Source: Bacillota bacterium
GTDB taxonomy: Bacteria; Bacillota; Clostridia; Lachnospirales; Lachnospiraceae
Reading direction: 5' to 3'
DNA length: 64,000 nucleotides
Assembly: GCA_023389295.1 (NCBI GenBank)
Contig: JAEWEO010000098.1
Span: forward strand, 1 to 64,000
In this document: positions 7,641 to 16,520 of the stretch, piece by piece
Layout: every line of letters begins with the position of its first letter
Numbering within the stretch: the first letter of the stretch is position 1
The notes under the pieces: model-generated
Database searches by the model: none
What the model was told of the DNA's origin: nothing
Seen by the model: the letters and a program-made list of their open reading frames with translations, nothing else
Made by a program: the position numbers and the translations under genes

Positions 7641-8594
7641 CTATTCTTTACTCTTCGTACTCCGTTTGATGTTTGACTCAAAGAGCCTCTGATAACCCAT
7701 CCATTCAGACTTTGGATCACCAGTTGCTAACAGTTCTGTCATTGTCTGCATCTTTGCATCCGTATTGTCTGCAAAATGAAGAGCCATTGCTTCTGCAGTT
7801 GCAGGCTTCTTGGGAGATCCGTATTCTAATTCTCCATGATGTGCCAAAATGCAATGAATTAGTTCATTTGCTAACTTAGGTGGAAATTTACTCATTTTGC
7901 TTATCTGGTTGGACACAATATTGGCACCGATAAAGATATGACCTAATAACTGACCATCATCGGTATAATCATTTTCCGGAAAAGAGGATAACTCCTGCGT
8001 CTTACCAATATCGTGAAAGAGTGCTGCCGTAATCAGAAGATCCTTATTTAGAATGGGATAGCTGGAGGTATAATATTCACAGAGTTTAACTACACTTAAG
8101 GTATGCTCTAATAATCCGCCGACAAACCCATGATGTACACTCTTAGCAGCAGAATGACTCTTAAAGTTCTTGATAAATTCCGCGTTATTTACGAAGAATT
8201 CCTCTGCCAGTAGCTTAAGGTTTGGCTCTTTTATCGCCGCAATATATTCCTTTATCTCACGATACATGGTATCAATATTTTTATTCGTTACAGGAAAATA
8301 GTCCTCCGGATAGTATTCACCCTCGTGCGCCTTGTAAATCCTACTAACATTAAGCTGAAGGGAATCTTGAAAACTGGTTACTCTCGCATCAATATGTACG
8401 AAATCCATCGTGTCATATTGCTCTATCTCACAGGAGAAATCCCATATCTTCGCATCAATGGTACCTGTTTTATCTTGTAGGATAAGGGATCCATAGCTTT
8501 TACCACTCTTACCCGTTAATATCTGTTTTGACTTACATAAATATATCTCATTTTTAATAAAATCGTTCTCTCTTAAATCTTGAATAAACTTCAT
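7641..8594 (-). CDS. yhaM: 3'-5' exoribonuclease, YhaM family
   Basis: The 317-residue protein has an N-terminal OB-fold at about residues 1-100 (nucleic-acid binding, KSYGSLILQDKTGTIDAKIWD-like strands) followed by an HD domain. The HD domain shows HHGFVGGLLEHT near residue 150, LFHDIGKT near 192 and HCILAHHGELEYG near 248, which supply the metal-binding His and Asp residues. YhaM proteins trim RNA and single-stranded DNA from the 3' end. The length matches the family. AAAGG precedes the ATG. It is the first gene of a two-gene unit with rlmD, so both concern RNA metabolism. Confidence 0.9.
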   Translation of the reverse strand: MKFIQDLRENDFIKNEIYLCKSKQILTGKSGKSYGSLILQDKTGTIDAKIWDFSCEIEQYDTMDFVHIDARVTSFQDSLQLNVSRIYKAHEGEYYPEDYFPVTNKNIDTMYREIKEYIAAIKEPNLKLLAEEFFVNNAEFIKNFKSHSAAKSVHHGFVGGLLEHTLSVVKLCEYYTSSYPILNKDLLITAALFHDIGKTQELSSFPENDYTDDGQLLGHIFIGANIVSNQISKMSKFPPKLANELIHCILAHHGELEYGSPKKPATAEAMALHFADNTDAKMQTMTELLATGDPKSEWMGYQRLFESNIKRSTKSKE

Positions 8595-8771
8595 TTTGTC
8601 TTAACCTTTCTAATTGTTTCACATCATTATAAGAGTAGGAAGCTTCTACCTCCTAATCATCTCTCTCAGTCTTATACTACGCTTCCTGCGTGTATCCGAT
8701 CACTTTTATTATACCCTACCCCCGAGGATATATAAAGCATTAAATTAATTTTTACGTCTTGGATGGCATAA

Positions 8772-8839
8772 AAAATGCTGTATTTTTGGAGCTAATGACT
8801 TTTCAATCACGTCAAATGTCTCCAAAGATACAACATTTT
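8772..8839. terminator. Long imperfect hairpin, terminator for the HtrA-like gene
   Basis: A 20-bp stem (8772-8791 with 8820-8839) has one C-A mismatch and one wobble pair. On the minus strand it is followed by six T, so it probably terminates the gene ending at 8892. The rest of the 8595-8891 gap holds a TATAAT at 8713-8708 on the minus strand that may serve yhaM. Confidence 0.6.
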
Positions 8840-8891
8840 ATTTTAGACAAGAGAATTGGATTTCCAATACCCTTTCATATCCCTTTGGTAT

Positions 8892-10235
8892 TTATTTATC
8901 TTTTTCTGCAAGTTTAACGGTAAGATCCATTTCTTTAAAACCATTGGCAGTCATGCGTTTAATCTTAACGGCCAACTCGTCTCCAGCCTTGCAATCTGCA
9001 ATTATTTTATAAAAATAATTCGTGTTTAAAATAACATGCTCATCTACCGTTAATATAATATCCCCATTCTTTAGCCCAGCTTCAAAAGCCGGAGAATCCG
9101 ATTGAACTTCGTTAACATAGATGCCCTCTGTAACATCGTTCTCCTTCTTTATGAGCTCCGTCATATCATCCGCCTTGATACCAAAATAAATTCGAGGTTC
9201 TTGATTGCTTAATTGAAGAATATAGGAAGTGATATTACTAATATCAATTGCCGTACACAACTCCTCATTTACATCCTCGCTTAGGGTTCGTGTAATTAAA
9301 CCTATAAATTCACCATTTAAGTTGATAATTGCTCCATCGCTATATGCATTGTTAATCATGTTGGTATTAAAGAGTTCAATTCTGTTATCCGTAATATTGG
9401 CCCAGCTTCCTCTACTGGATATAATGCCAATATCCATCGATCCCGTATGTCCATTGGGATTGCCAAGTGCCAGAACCGGTGTCCCAACCGTTATGGTATA
9501 AGGTTTACTTAAATCTGCTACTTGAAGTCCATTTAGATAAATCTGAGGAATGTCCTTAATAGCAACGGCAAGAAGAGCAAGATTAAGCTCACTTTCATAG
9601 TCTTGTAATGCCGCATCAACATAGACAGTATCAGAGAATTTAATCTGAACACTATTCGCTTCCTTTACACGGTCAAGACTTACTAAAATAAGATAATCTG
9701 CGTTGTTATTGGCTACAATAACACCGGAGGTATTAATGGTCTTCTCCACGGAATTTCCGAAGATATCAAATACGGTCATGTTACAGTTTACATATACCAA
9801 TGATTTGCTGGCCTCATAGGCAACCTCACGAATTTCACTATACATGTCCGTAAAATCCTCTACCCTTGCATCAATTTTCTGAATAATCGGATTTACTATG
9901 GTAGGCTGAGTAGTTTCTGTGTCATCCCTATCATCCGGTTTGGTATCCTCCTTTCCCTCCTTTGAAGAATCCGTATCTTCTACAGAAGGGGCTTTTGTTG
10001 GAGATGTCGTAGGGAAAGTCACCGGGGTTTTAGTATCCTCCTCTTTATGTAGGTATTGATACAATTTAGGTTCTGCAAGCACGAAAGTAACTGCTGCAAT
10101 AATACCAAATAATATGGCTAATAATATCGTTGTTAAGAGTGGTAGCAGACGCTTCTTTAATTTTCTATGCTTCCTCTCTATTACCTGTTCTTTAATAAAT
10201 TCGAAGTCTTTATTGTCCTTATCGTTCTCAGACAT
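8892..10235 (-). CDS. HtrA-like membrane-anchored PDZ protein, catalytically degenerate
   Basis: The 447-residue protein has a basic N-terminus, one membrane segment at about residues 30-54, a Thr/Pro/Asp-rich linker to about 112, a trypsin-like double barrel at about 125-335 and a PDZ domain at about 350-440. The order is that of HtrA/DegP. The catalytic sites are altered. Where HtrA has TNNHVV the sequence reads LVSLDRV, so there is no His. TDLAVL is replaced by LNLALL, so the Asp is Asn. GNSGGP is replaced by AYSDGA, keeping a Ser but losing the oxyanion glycines. I infer a non-proteolytic, extracytoplasmic scaffold or sensor. It is divergent from mutS2 and has its own extended -10 and terminator. 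Confidence 0.8.
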   Translation of the reverse strand: MSENDKDNKDFEFIKEQVIERKHRKLKKRLLPLLTTILLAILFGIIAAVTFVLAEPKLYQYLHKEEDTKTPVTFPTTSPTKAPSVEDTDSSKEGKEDTKPDDRDDTETTQPTIVNPIIQKIDARVEDFTDMYSEIREVAYEASKSLVYVNCNMTVFDIFGNSVEKTINTSGVIVANNNADYLILVSLDRVKEANSVQIKFSDTVYVDAALQDYESELNLALLAVAIKDIPQIYLNGLQVADLSKPYTITVGTPVLALGNPNGHTGSMDIGIISSRGSWANITDNRIELFNTNMINNAYSDGAIINLNGEFIGLITRTLSEDVNEELCTAIDISNITSYILQLSNQEPRIYFGIKADDMTELIKKENDVTEGIYVNEVQSDSPAFEAGLKNGDIILTVDEHVILNTNYFYKIIADCKAGDELAVKIKRMTANGFKEMDLTVKLAEKDK

Positions 10236-10341
10236 TCAATTTCTCCTTAAAAATCTGGTGTATTATAGTAGTGATACTTTAGTCCTATCGTAGCATTGAC
10301 ATATGAACATACTATGAATTATTTGTAAACAAACAAGAGTA

Positions 10342-10347
10342 ATTATA
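10342..10347 (-). promoter_or_regulatory. Extended -10 promoter for the HtrA-like gene
   Basis: On the minus strand TGCTATAAT gives a consensus -10 with the TGn extension, about 107 bp upstream of the start at 10235. The -35 region is weak (TATCAT at 17 bp). The remaining 10236-10540 gap shows only a possible plus-strand TAAAAT near 10461 for mutS2. Confidence 0.45.
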
Positions 10348-10540
10348 GCATAATGCCAAAAATAATGATACTTATAAAATATAAAGACGTAATAACTATA
10401 AATACGGACAAAATTTGATAATCTCGCATTTACCTGTTTTATTTTTCTACTTCATAAGGTAAAATAGAAATAGAATAATTTACTGTAAGATAGGGATTTT
10501 ACAAGCATAAATTGTGTTATTTCGGAAAGGGTTATTTAGT

Positions 10541-12919
10541 ATGAATGAAAAAGCCTTAAGAACTTTAGAATACAACAAAATTATTGATAAATTATGCTCC
10601 TTTGCAGGTTCAAGCTTTGGACGAGAACTTTGTTCGAAGCTATTACCCTCCAACGACATAAATCTTATCAGAAAATTACAGAAGGAGACCTCTGATGCGC
10701 TCTCCCGTAACCTAAGAAAGGGAAGCGTATCCTTTAGTGGTATCCATGATATCAGACCCTCCCTTATGAGATTAAAAGTGGGGTCCTCGCTAAGTGCTGT
10801 CGAACTATTGCACATCAGCTCCGATTTGGATGCCACCTTAAGATTAAAGGCATATGGTGGTTATACAGGGAAAGAAGGAGATGAGCAAACCGAAGACTCG
10901 CTAACAGAGTATTTTGCAAATCTTGAACCTCTAACCCCTTTAAACAATGAGATTAAGCGCTGTATCATCTCCGAAGAGGAGATTGCAGATGATGCAAGTC
11001 CCGCACTCAAATCCGTACGTAGGGCTATCCGTAATGCAAATGATAAGATACACAGCGACTTATCCTCCATCCTTAATTCCTCAAGGACCATGCTACAGGA
11101 TAATATTATTACCATGCGTAACGGCCGTTATTGCTTGCCGGTACGTGCAGAATATAAAAGCCAGTTTCAAGGTATGGTACACGATCAGTCTTCTACCGGT
11201 TCTACCTTATTTATAGAACCTATGGCAATCGTGCGCCTAAATAATGAATTAAAGGAGTTAGCCATCAAGGAACAGGAAGAGATCGAGAAGATTTTGGCTG
11301 ATTTAAGCAATATGGCTTCAGAGCATACGGAAAATTTAGAGTATAACATTTCCACTTTGTCAGAGTTAGACTTTATCTTTGCACGTGCTTCTTTATCAAA
11401 ACATATGAAGGGCTCCGAACCTATCTTTAATGAGAAGGGGTACATCAATATTAAAAAGGGACGTCATCCTCTGATTGATCCCAAGAAAGTAGTTCCGATT
11501 GATATTATGCTCGGGAAGGATTTTACTATGTTAATCATCACGGGTCCCAACACCGGTGGTAAAACTGTATCCCTTAAAACCGTCGGCTTACTTACTTTAC
11601 TCGGCCAAGCCGGACTTCACATTCCTGCTTTTGACGGTTCCGAATTATCCATTTTTGAAGAAGTATATGCAGATATCGGTGACGAACAAAGCATTGAGCA
11701 GAGTCTTAGTACCTTCTCCTCTCACATGACCAATATCGTTAAGATACTAGATAAGGCGGATACTAGATCTCTTGTATTATTTGATGAGTTAGGTGCAGGA
11801 ACTGATCCCACGGAGGGCGCTGCTCTTGCTATGTCCATACTCTCTCATCTTCATAAGAGAAAAATCAGAACCATGGCAACCACTCACTACAGCGAGCTAA
11901 AAATCTACGCACTCTCCACGGAAGGTGTTACCAATGCCTCCTGTGAATTTGATATTGAAACCCTTCGTCCAACCTACCGTCTTTTAATCGGTATTCCAGG
12001 TAAGAGTAATGCCTTTGCTATTTCCTCTAAGCTTGGTCTTCCGGATTATATCATCGAGGATGCAAATGAAAGAATCGGTACGAAGGATAAGAGCTTTGAA
12101 GATGTAATCAGTGATCTGGAGGTCAGCCGTATTACCATTGAACGGGAACAGAATGAGATAGCAAAATATAAAGCTGAAATCGAGCAATTAAAGAAAAACC
12201 TGGCTAAGAAAAGCGAATCTTTAGATGCCAGCCGTGAGCGTCTACTTAATGAAGCAAAGGAAAAAGCAGCAAGTATCTTAAATGAAGCCAAGGAATATGC
12301 AGATCAAAGCATTCGTAAGTATAATAAGTGGATGCAAGGTGGTGGCAACATTAAGGAGATGGAAGCAGAACGTAACTCTTTACGTGAGCGCTTAAGTGAT
12401 AGTGAAGTTGCCAAACTTAAGAAAAAACAAAATCAAAATAAAAAAATTTCCACAAATGACATCAAAGTCGGTGATTTTGTCCATGTCATAAGTCTTGGCT
12501 TAAATGGAACCGTTAGCACTAAGCCCAACGCTAAGGGAGATTTATTTGTTCAAATGGGCATTCTTCGTTCCCAAGTCAATTTAAAAGATATTGAATTAAT
12601 TGAGGAGGAAGTGGATACTCAAACGGGTCCGAGCAATACTCAAAGCGGTAAAATAAAAATGTCAAAATCAGCATCCATCCATCCTGACATTAACCTCATT
12701 GGAAAGACCGTTGATGAGGCTATGCCCGAGCTTGATAAATATCTGGATGATGCTTATTTAGCGCACCTTCCGCAGGTAACTGTTATTCATGGACGTGGAA
12801 CCGGTGCTCTTAAGAATGCGGTGCATGCACACCTTAAGAAATTAAAGTATGTAAAATCTTATCGTGTGGGTGGCTTCGGTGAAGGTGACCACGGAGTAAC
12901 CATTGTAGAATTCAAATAA
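10541..12919 (+). CDS. mutS2: MutS2 / RqcU, ribosome-splitting ATPase with Smr nuclease domain
   Basis: The 792-residue protein lacks the MutS mismatch-binding domains. It has the core/lever region, an ABC-type ATPase with Walker A GPNTGGKT at about 335 and DELGAGTDPTEGAALA as Walker B/signature, a coiled-coil stretch at about 515-625, a KOW-like segment at about 640-690 and a C-terminal Smr domain from about 711 with VIHGRGTGALK. In Bacillus, MutS2 splits collided ribosomes and feeds ribosome quality control; elsewhere it suppresses recombination. The ATG at 10541 is preceded by GGAAAGG; an in-frame GTG nine codons upstream has no such site. Two-component genes follow 31 bp later, probably in the same transcript. 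Confidence 0.95.
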   Translation: MNEKALRTLEYNKIIDKLCSFAGSSFGRELCSKLLPSNDINLIRKLQKETSDALSRNLRKGSVSFSGIHDIRPSLMRLKVGSSLSAVELLHISSDLDATLRLKAYGGYTGKEGDEQTEDSLTEYFANLEPLTPLNNEIKRCIISEEEIADDASPALKSVRRAIRNANDKIHSDLSSILNSSRTMLQDNIITMRNGRYCLPVRAEYKSQFQGMVHDQSSTGSTLFIEPMAIVRLNNELKELAIKEQEEIEKILADLSNMASEHTENLEYNISTLSELDFIFARASLSKHMKGSEPIFNEKGYINIKKGRHPLIDPKKVVPIDIMLGKDFTMLIITGPNTGGKTVSLKTVGLLTLLGQAGLHIPAFDGSELSIFEEVYADIGDEQSIEQSLSTFSSHMTNIVKILDKADTRSLVLFDELGAGTDPTEGAALAMSILSHLHKRKIRTMATTHYSELKIYALSTEGVTNASCEFDIETLRPTYRLLIGIPGKSNAFAISSKLGLPDYIIEDANERIGTKDKSFEDVISDLEVSRITIEREQNEIAKYKAEIEQLKKNLAKKSESLDASRERLLNEAKEKAASILNEAKEYADQSIRKYNKWMQGGGNIKEMEAERNSLRERLSDSEVAKLKKKQNQNKKISTNDIKVGDFVHVISLGLNGTVSTKPNAKGDLFVQMGILRSQVNLKDIELIEEEVDTQTGPSNTQSGKIKMSKSASIHPDINLIGKTVDEAMPELDKYLDDAYLAHLPQVTVIHGRGTGALKNAVHAHLKKLKYVKSYRVGGFGEGDHGVTIVEFK

Positions 12920-12950
12920 CACGTCCAACCAAAATTGAGAGGAGTTTACC

Positions 12951-13673
12951 ATGATAGCCAAACAGAAAATCTTAATTGTCGATGACGATGTCAATATTGC
13001 AGAGCTAATCTCCCTTTATCTGACGAAGGAATGCTTTGATACACTAATCGTTCATGATGGAGAAGCCGCAATCAATCAATTTAACAGCTATAAACCCAAT
13101 CTCATACTGCTAGATCTTATGCTTCCGGGAATTGATGGCTATGAGGTATGTCGAGAAATTCGTAAAACCTCCAATTGCCCCATTATTATGCTATCTGCTA
13201 AGGGAGAAATTTTTGACAAAGTATTGGGACTGGAGTTAGGGGCAGATGATTATATCATAAAGCCCTTTGATTCCAAGGAGTTAGTTGCAAGAGTCAGAGC
13301 GGTGCTTCGCCGTTTTCATTCGGATATTAAGGAGGAGGTAGCGCCACCGCCGACTCCCGCAGGTTCTTATGTTGCTTACCCCGATCTTATCATTAATCTT
13401 AGCAATTATTCCGTACAGTATTACGGGGATAATATAGAAATGCCGCCAAAGGAATTGGAGCTTTTATACTTTCTAGCCTCTAATCCCAATCAAGTATTTA
13501 CCAGAGAGCAACTTCTGGATCATATTTGGGGTTATGAATACTACGGTGATACTAGAACGGTAGATGTTCACATTAAGCGACTTCGTGAGAAAATAAAAGA
13601 TCATACGGATTGGAGCCTTGCAACTGTATGGGGTATCGGCTATAAATTCGAAGCAAAGGGCACAAAGAAATAG
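12951..13673 (+). CDS. OmpR/PhoB-family response regulator
   Basis: The 240-residue protein has a receiver domain at about 5-118 with acidic residues DDD, the phospho-acceptor Asp in LILLDLMLPG and the Lys in IIKPFD, then a winged-helix DNA-binding domain at about 138-235 (RTVDVHIKRLREKI). GAGAGGAG precedes the ATG. A histidine kinase starts 16 bp after its stop, so the pair is surely cognate. The signal and target genes cannot be read from sequence. Position behind mutS2 suggests cotranscription with a housekeeping gene, not an autoregulated stand-alone operon. Confidence 0.95.
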   Translation: MIAKQKILIVDDDVNIAELISLYLTKECFDTLIVHDGEAAINQFNSYKPNLILLDLMLPGIDGYEVCREIRKTSNCPIIMLSAKGEIFDKVLGLELGADDYIIKPFDSKELVARVRAVLRRFHSDIKEEVAPPPTPAGSYVAYPDLIINLSNYSVQYYGDNIEMPPKELELLYFLASNPNQVFTREQLLDHIWGYEYYGDTRTVDVHIKRLREKIKDHTDWSLATVWGIGYKFEAKGTKK

Positions 13674-13689
13674 AAGGGCTGGTACTTTC

Positions 13690-15099
13690 ATGAAAAAAAC
13701 CTTATGGTCAAGGCTTATTATCTGTTTTCTGTTAGCCGCAGTAATGGTATTCATTCTACTGAATACATATGGTATGGACCGATTAGAAAAGAGTCTGAAA
13801 GAGGATAAAAAAGACCTTATGACAAAAGAGGCCAACCTAATTGCCTCTGAATACATGACTAATTTTTATACGGAGCAATTGCCACTAAGCTATCTAAAAG
13901 CTCAGCTCAAATCCATTGATACGTTCCTTGGAATTCGCGTTTGGGTTGTTAGTACCAATGGGATTATCATAGCCGATTCCTCTGATATCCGTAATGTAGA
14001 GGGAGAAAAAATCAATGATTTAGATCCTAGTTTTCTAGATAAGAATTACTCCGAAAACAACTATTTTAACAATGTCTTTCAAGAGCCTATGATGAGCTTA
14101 ACCCGTTCGATTACCAGCAATTATAAGGTTCGTGGGTACATTGTATTGCACATACCACAAAATAGTGTTACAAAGGAAGCAACCTATTATATTGATGTCA
14201 TTAATATTTGCTTTTTAATTTTTCTTCCACTATTATTTGTAATGTTTCTCTATCTCTATTACATTACAGCCATACCGCTTAAGAAGCTATCAAAAGCCGC
14301 TATGGAATATAGCTCGGGTAATTATAATTATGCACTAACGCTAAAAGGCCTTAGTGAATATCGGGATTTGGCCGCCGCCATCTCTTATATGTCGGGAGAA
14401 TTAAGTAAGTTAGATGATTACCAGAAGAAATTTGTGGCGAATATTTCCCATGATTTCAGGTCTCCGTTAACCTCCATCAAGGGATTTGCAGAAGCAATTA
14501 AGGATGGTACAATTCCCCATGAAATGCAGGATAAGTATTTGAACATTATCTTATTTGAGACGGAACGACTCACCAAGCTTACATCAAGCCTTTTAGAGTT
14601 GAACCGCTTTGAAAACAAAGGAACCTTCTTAGATATTACCTCTTTTAATATCAATCATATTATTAAAAAGACGGCCGAAAGTTTTGAAGGGTCCTGTCGT
14701 GAGAAGAAGATAACGTTAAACCTGGTGTTTTCCTCCAAGATCACTTATGTCGATGCAGATATGGGTAAAATTCAACAGGTACTCTATAACCTAATCGATA
14801 ATGCCATTAAATTCAGCCATAACAATTCTAAGATCAAAGTTTCCACCGAGGAAAAGGGGGAAAAGGTCTTTGTATCCGTCAAGGATTATGGTATTGGAAT
14901 TCCCAAAGACTCCATTAAAAAGATCTGGGAGCGTTTTTATAAAACAGATGCGTCCCGCGGAAAAGACAAGCGAGGTACCGGACTTGGTCTCTCCATCGCA
15001 AAGGAAATCATTCAGGCTCACAACGAGAACATCAATGTAATTAGTACCGAGGGCGTTGGAACTGAGTTTATATTCTCACTAACCAAGACACCGGAATAG
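13690..15099 (+). CDS. Sensor histidine kinase, partner of the upstream regulator
   Basis: From the ATG at 13690 the product has 469 residues. There are two membrane segments (about 9-27 and 176-202) flanking an extracellular sensor of about 150 residues, a HAMP linker, a HisKA domain with phospho-acceptor His254 in NISHDFRSPLTSIKGF, and a HATPase domain with N-box LYNLIDNAIKFS, G1 DYGIGIP and G2 RGTGLGLSIAK. All catalytic boxes are present. The longer frame from 13618 overlaps the regulator gene and lacks a ribosome binding site. The extracellular domain is not one I recognise. Two tandem hairpins follow the stop. Confidence 0.93.
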   Translation: MKKTLWSRLIICFLLAAVMVFILLNTYGMDRLEKSLKEDKKDLMTKEANLIASEYMTNFYTEQLPLSYLKAQLKSIDTFLGIRVWVVSTNGIIIADSSDIRNVEGEKINDLDPSFLDKNYSENNYFNNVFQEPMMSLTRSITSNYKVRGYIVLHIPQNSVTKEATYYIDVINICFLIFLPLLFVMFLYLYYITAIPLKKLSKAAMEYSSGNYNYALTLKGLSEYRDLAAAISYMSGELSKLDDYQKKFVANISHDFRSPLTSIKGFAEAIKDGTIPHEMQDKYLNIILFETERLTKLTSSLLELNRFENKGTFLDITSFNINHIIKKTAESFEGSCREKKITLNLVFSSKITYVDADMGKIQQVLYNLIDNAIKFSHNNSKIKVSTEEKGEKVFVSVKDYGIGIPKDSIKKIWERFYKTDASRGKDKRGTGLGLSIAKEIIQAHNENINVISTEGVGTEFIFSLTKTPE

Positions 15100-15115
15100 A
15101 AGAAACACCATTTAT

Positions 15116-15144
15116 AACGGAGCGTTTATAATGCTCGTTTTATT
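15116..15144 (+). terminator. Hairpin downstream of the kinase gene
   Basis: AACGGAGC pairs with GCTCGTT (one bulged G), followed by TTTTATTCT. It lies 16 bp after the kinase stop and is backed up by a stronger hairpin at 15159. Confidence 0.45.
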
Positions 15145-15158
15145 CTATCATAAGTCTA

Positions 15159-15207
15159 CCCCCTGTACCTCTCGCATAGGAACTTGAGAGATACAGGGGG
15201 AGTTTTT
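15159..15207 (+). terminator. Rho-independent terminator for the mutS2-kinase unit
   Basis: CCCCCTGTA and CTCTC pair with GAGAG and TACAGGGGG around one mismatch, with a 12-base loop and then AGTTTTTA. It ends the plus-strand transcript facing trmL. Confidence 0.75.
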
Positions 15208-15280
15208 AGTTATCCTATTCATATAATAATTTTACTATATTTGTTCGGTTTATCACTCGATCGAATTTTTCCATTTATCC

Positions 15281-15787
15281 TTATTGAAGCTCTGCTTCCT
15301 CCCAACTGTGGTGATGAAGTTTCCCTTCCATTCTCATACCCTCAAAGTTATTCTGTCTCAAAGCCTCATATAGGATAATTGCTACAGAATTACCTAAGTT
15401 AAGTGATCTGATATCACCTACCATAGGAATACGAATGGTATTCTCTTTGTTCTCCAATAATAACTCCTCAGGAATTCCTGCACTTTCCTTTCCAAACATA
15501 ATATAGCAATCAGGATCATAATGCACATGTGTATAAGAATGCTGCGCTTTTGTGGTAGCCATGTAAATCTTGGCATTTGGATTTTTCTCTAAGAAATCTT
15601 CATAATTATCATATACTGTTACATCAAGATCCTTCCAATAATCAAGACCCGCCCTTTTTATTTCTTTTTCGCTAAGGCGAAAGCCCATGGGCTCAATCAG
15701 GTGAAGTTTAGTCCCTGTAGCTACACAGGTTCTACCAATATTACCGGTATTTGCAGGTATCTCCGGCTCTAATAATACTATGTTCAT
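15281..15787 (-). CDS. trmL: tRNA (cytidine/uridine-34 2'-O)-methyltransferase TrmL
   Basis: The 168-residue SPOUT methyltransferase begins MNIVLLEPEIPANTGNIGRT, the family signature. It continues with the knotted SAM-binding end (MFGKESAGIPEELL, IRIPMVGDIRSLNLGNSVAI). TrmL methylates the ribose of the wobble base in leucine tRNAs. Length and motifs fit fully. GAGGT lies 8 bases before the ATG. It appears monocistronic, convergent with the kinase gene. Confidence 0.93.
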   Translation of the reverse strand: MNIVLLEPEIPANTGNIGRTCVATGTKLHLIEPMGFRLSEKEIKRAGLDYWKDLDVTVYDNYEDFLEKNPNAKIYMATTKAQHSYTHVHYDPDCYIMFGKESAGIPEELLLENKENTIRIPMVGDIRSLNLGNSVAIILYEALRQNNFEGMRMEGKLHHHSWEEAELQ

Positions 15788-15893
15788 GTTATTTACCTCA
15801 CTTATTTAACGTAATATATATTTAAAGGTTCAATTGTAGTCTATCCTATAATTGTTGTTATATGAAATAATAGATCTAATATGAAACAAAGAA

Positions 15894-15916
15894 AAAAGGT
15901 GACCTAATCACCTTTT
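15894..15916 (-). terminator. Terminator overlapping the cheX stop codon
   Basis: A perfect 9-bp stem (AAAAGGTGA with TCACCTTTT) has a 5-base loop that contains the TAG stop codon of cheX. Six T follow on the minus strand. Confidence 0.75.
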
Positions 15917-16374
15917 ATCGCTATATTGATTTCTATTTTCTTATTATTGTCATATTCTAGTGGAACACATATATTGGATGCAAAACTGGTGGTAAATGAC
16001 ATAGTTCCATTTCCTAAGGCAGGCGGTGTTATATCAATCGCTATCCCCTTTGTAGAAAAAATTGTTGCCGTATTACCCATTATCATATTTCCCAATTCAC
16101 AAATTGCACTCTTGGCTAATTCGTCCATTTCTGTTATGGGCATCATAATCATTTTAGATGCAATATCACAAGCAACCGGGTTTTCAAAAGCTATCATCGC
16201 TTGACCACGCATTTCACCTGTGAATCCAATCAAAATGAGTAAGGTGTCTGCAAAAAATGCTGGATTCTTTATATATGGTTTTCCAATCTTAGCGTCAATA
16301 AAACACATCTCTTTTAAAATCTTTGTTGACGCCATTAAGAATGGATTAATATGTTCCACGTTAACATTAGCCAT
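15904..16374 (-). CDS. cheX: CheX-family CheY-P phosphatase, orphan
   Basis: The 156-residue protein matches the CheC/CheX/FliY fold. The phosphatase helix is visible as AICELGNMIMGNTATIF (Glu and Asn of the ExxN motif), preceded by an acidic DELAKS. CheX proteins dephosphorylate CheY-P or related receiver proteins. I chose ATG 16374 because GGGAGGTGG stands 4-5 bases upstream; an upstream in-frame start at 16419 has no such site. No chemotaxis or flagellar gene is in view, so the partner may be elsewhere or may be a non-motility receiver. Confidence 0.85.
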   Translation of the reverse strand: MANVNVEHINPFLMASTKILKEMCFIDAKIGKPYIKNPAFFADTLLILIGFTGEMRGQAMIAFENPVACDIASKMIMMPITEMDELAKSAICELGNMIMGNTATIFSTKGIAIDITPPALGNGTMSFTTSFASNICVPLEYDNNKKIEINIAIKGD

Positions 16375-16461
16375 TAAACCACCTCCCAAATTCCTATTAA
16401 TCGATTTCCATTGTAACACATGAGGTTACATAATTTCAACTTAATAGTTAAAATATCGCAA

Positions 16462-16506
16462 AAACGGGAAATTTGTCCTATTTTGTTAAAAACAATTTAC
16501 CCGTTT
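16462..16506 (-). terminator. Imperfect hairpin downstream of the aminotransferase
   Basis: AAACGGG pairs with CCCGTTT, extended inward by imperfect pairing, and is followed on the minus strand by five T. It lies 15 bp after the aminotransferase stop. Confidence 0.5.
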
Positions 16507-16520
16507 CTACACCACATGTA

